Assembly: GCA_024234595.1 (NCBI GenBank)
Contig: JACKNZ010000026.1
Location: 1 to 24,186, forward strand
DNA from: Moraxellaceae bacterium
GTDB lineage: Bacteria > Pseudomonadota > Gammaproteobacteria > Pseudomonadales > Moraxellaceae
Length of the DNA: 24,186 nucleotides
Reading direction: 5' to 3'
Shown: positions 23,525 through 24,186 of the stretch, piece after piece
How the letters are laid out: every line of letters starts with the position of its first letter
How positions within the stretch are numbered: the first letter of the stretch is position 1
The notes under the pieces: generated by a model
Seen by the model: only the letters and a program-made list of their open reading frames with translations
What the model was told of the DNA's origin: nothing
Database searches by the model: none
Program-made: the position numbers and the translations under genes

Positions 23525-23542
23525 CCCTCACCCCGACCCTCT
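23525..23542. repeat. Remnant of the GC-rich dispersed repeat before sbcD
   Basis: CCCTCACCCCGACCCTCT is the reverse-oriented half of the repeat found at 5537-5570 (GAGGGTTGGGGTGAGGG). Only one arm is present here, so no hairpin forms. Confidence 0.55.
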
Positions 23543-23563
23543 GTTTTATGCTTGAGTTAATTT

Positions 23564-24186
23564 ATGCGTTTATTACACACTTCTGATTGGCATTTAGGGC
23601 AGAATTTTTTTGGTTTTAGTCGCCATTATGAACATCAACAGTTTTTAGAATGGCTATTAACAACCTTAGTTGAAGAAAAAATTGATGTATTGTTAATTGC
23701 AGGTGATATTTTTGATACCGCAAATCCGCCTTCTAGCGCACAACAACAATTTTATAAGTTTTTGTGTGCTGCAAAAGCCAATACGCCACATTTACAGGTG
23801 GTGATTACCGCAGGTAATCATGACTCACCAACTCGCCTAGAAGTACCTACGCCTTTTTTGAATGCTATTGATATGACGGTGATTGGCCAAGTACAGCGCC
23901 AACAACAACAGATTAATTTAGAAAACCTAGTGGTGCCATTGCATAATCAACAAGGTGATATTGCTGCATGGTGTTTAGCTGTGCCCTTTTTGCGGCCTAA
24001 TGATGTCCCTCGTGTTGAAGGTGCAACTGATGCCTATTTAGCAGGCATAGACGCTTTATATCAACAAGTTACTGCCTTAGCCAAAAGCAAACAACAAGCC
24101 AATCAAGCATTAATTGCCATGGGACATTGCCATTTATTGGGTGGCGAAGTGTCTAGTGATTCTGAGCGAAAATTAGTCATGGGTGG
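23564..24186 (+). CDS. sbcD: Nuclease SbcCD subunit D, N-terminal part (runs off the window)
   Basis: SbcD is the Mre11-like manganese-dependent nuclease subunit of SbcCD, which cuts DNA hairpins and protein-blocked ends in DNA repair. The visible 207 residues contain the phosphoesterase motifs in order: SDWHLGQNF (residues 7-15), LIAGDIFDTANPPS, TAGNHDSPTRL, and later MGHCHLLGG, which fits the fourth motif of the family. The start ATG at 23564 has only a weak TGAG upstream. The C-terminus, and probably sbcC, lie beyond the window. Its proximity to the KfrA-like gene (39 nt, same strand) suggests cotranscription. Confidence 0.95.
   Translation, partial: MRLLHTSDWHLGQNFFGFSRHYEHQQFLEWLLTTLVEEKIDVLLIAGDIFDTANPPSSAQQQFYKFLCAAKANTPHLQVVITAGNHDSPTRLEVPTPFLNAIDMTVIGQVQRQQQQINLENLVVPLHNQQGDIAAWCLAVPFLRPNDVPRVEGATDAYLAGIDALYQQVTALAKSKQQANQALIAMGHCHLLGGEVSSDSERKLVMG

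Overview
The window reads as chromosomal DNA of an AT-rich gammaproteobacterium. The gene order (metG/apbC-dcd; pyrG-kdsA-eno-ftsB-ispD-ispF-surE-nlpD-rpoS) and the style of the proteins point to Pseudomonadales, perhaps a Moraxellaceae relative that kept rpoS. This is a judgement by eye; a marker-gene tree would settle it.

Layout. 1-475 (minus) is the N-terminal part of metG, divergent from apbC-dcd (586-2234). A secreted outer-membrane porin (2517-3620) follows, with two hairpins in its leader and a clear terminator. From 3892 to 12096 lies a long plus-strand housekeeping run: CTP synthase, KDO-8-phosphate synthase, enolase, the divisome protein FtsB, two MEP isoprenoid enzymes, SurE, an NlpD-type lipoprotein with a degenerate peptidase site, and the stationary-phase sigma factor RpoS. 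Two copies of a 97-bp element with terminal inverted repeats sit directly upstream of pyrG and of eno. After rpoS come a DUF2058 protein and a YghU-type glutathione transferase.

The accessory part starts at 13723 with a large single-gene DUF262/HNH protein resembling GmrSD-type (type IV) restriction enzymes. It abuts acnB (15739-18354, minus) with its terminator. The only long gene-free stretch (18355-19027) holds a perfect 7-bp tandem repeat of about 14 copies, just upstream of a gene I recognise as a Tus (replication terminus-binding) homologue. In that protein the residues forming the E. coli Ter-lock pocket appear substituted. A minus-strand group follows: an SDR oxidoreductase, then a 75-residue protein and a 389-residue helical protein of unknown function. 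A KfrA-like DNA-binding coiled-coil protein and the start of sbcD close the window.

Four copies of a REP-like palindrome (core TTCGACTACGCTCA) are scattered between genes. The points most worth pursuing are the divergent Tus, the heptamer array beside it, the stand-alone DUF262-HNH gene, the paired 97-bp elements, and a near-identical 21-bp motif found both in front of the KfrA-like gene and upstream of acnB/tus.
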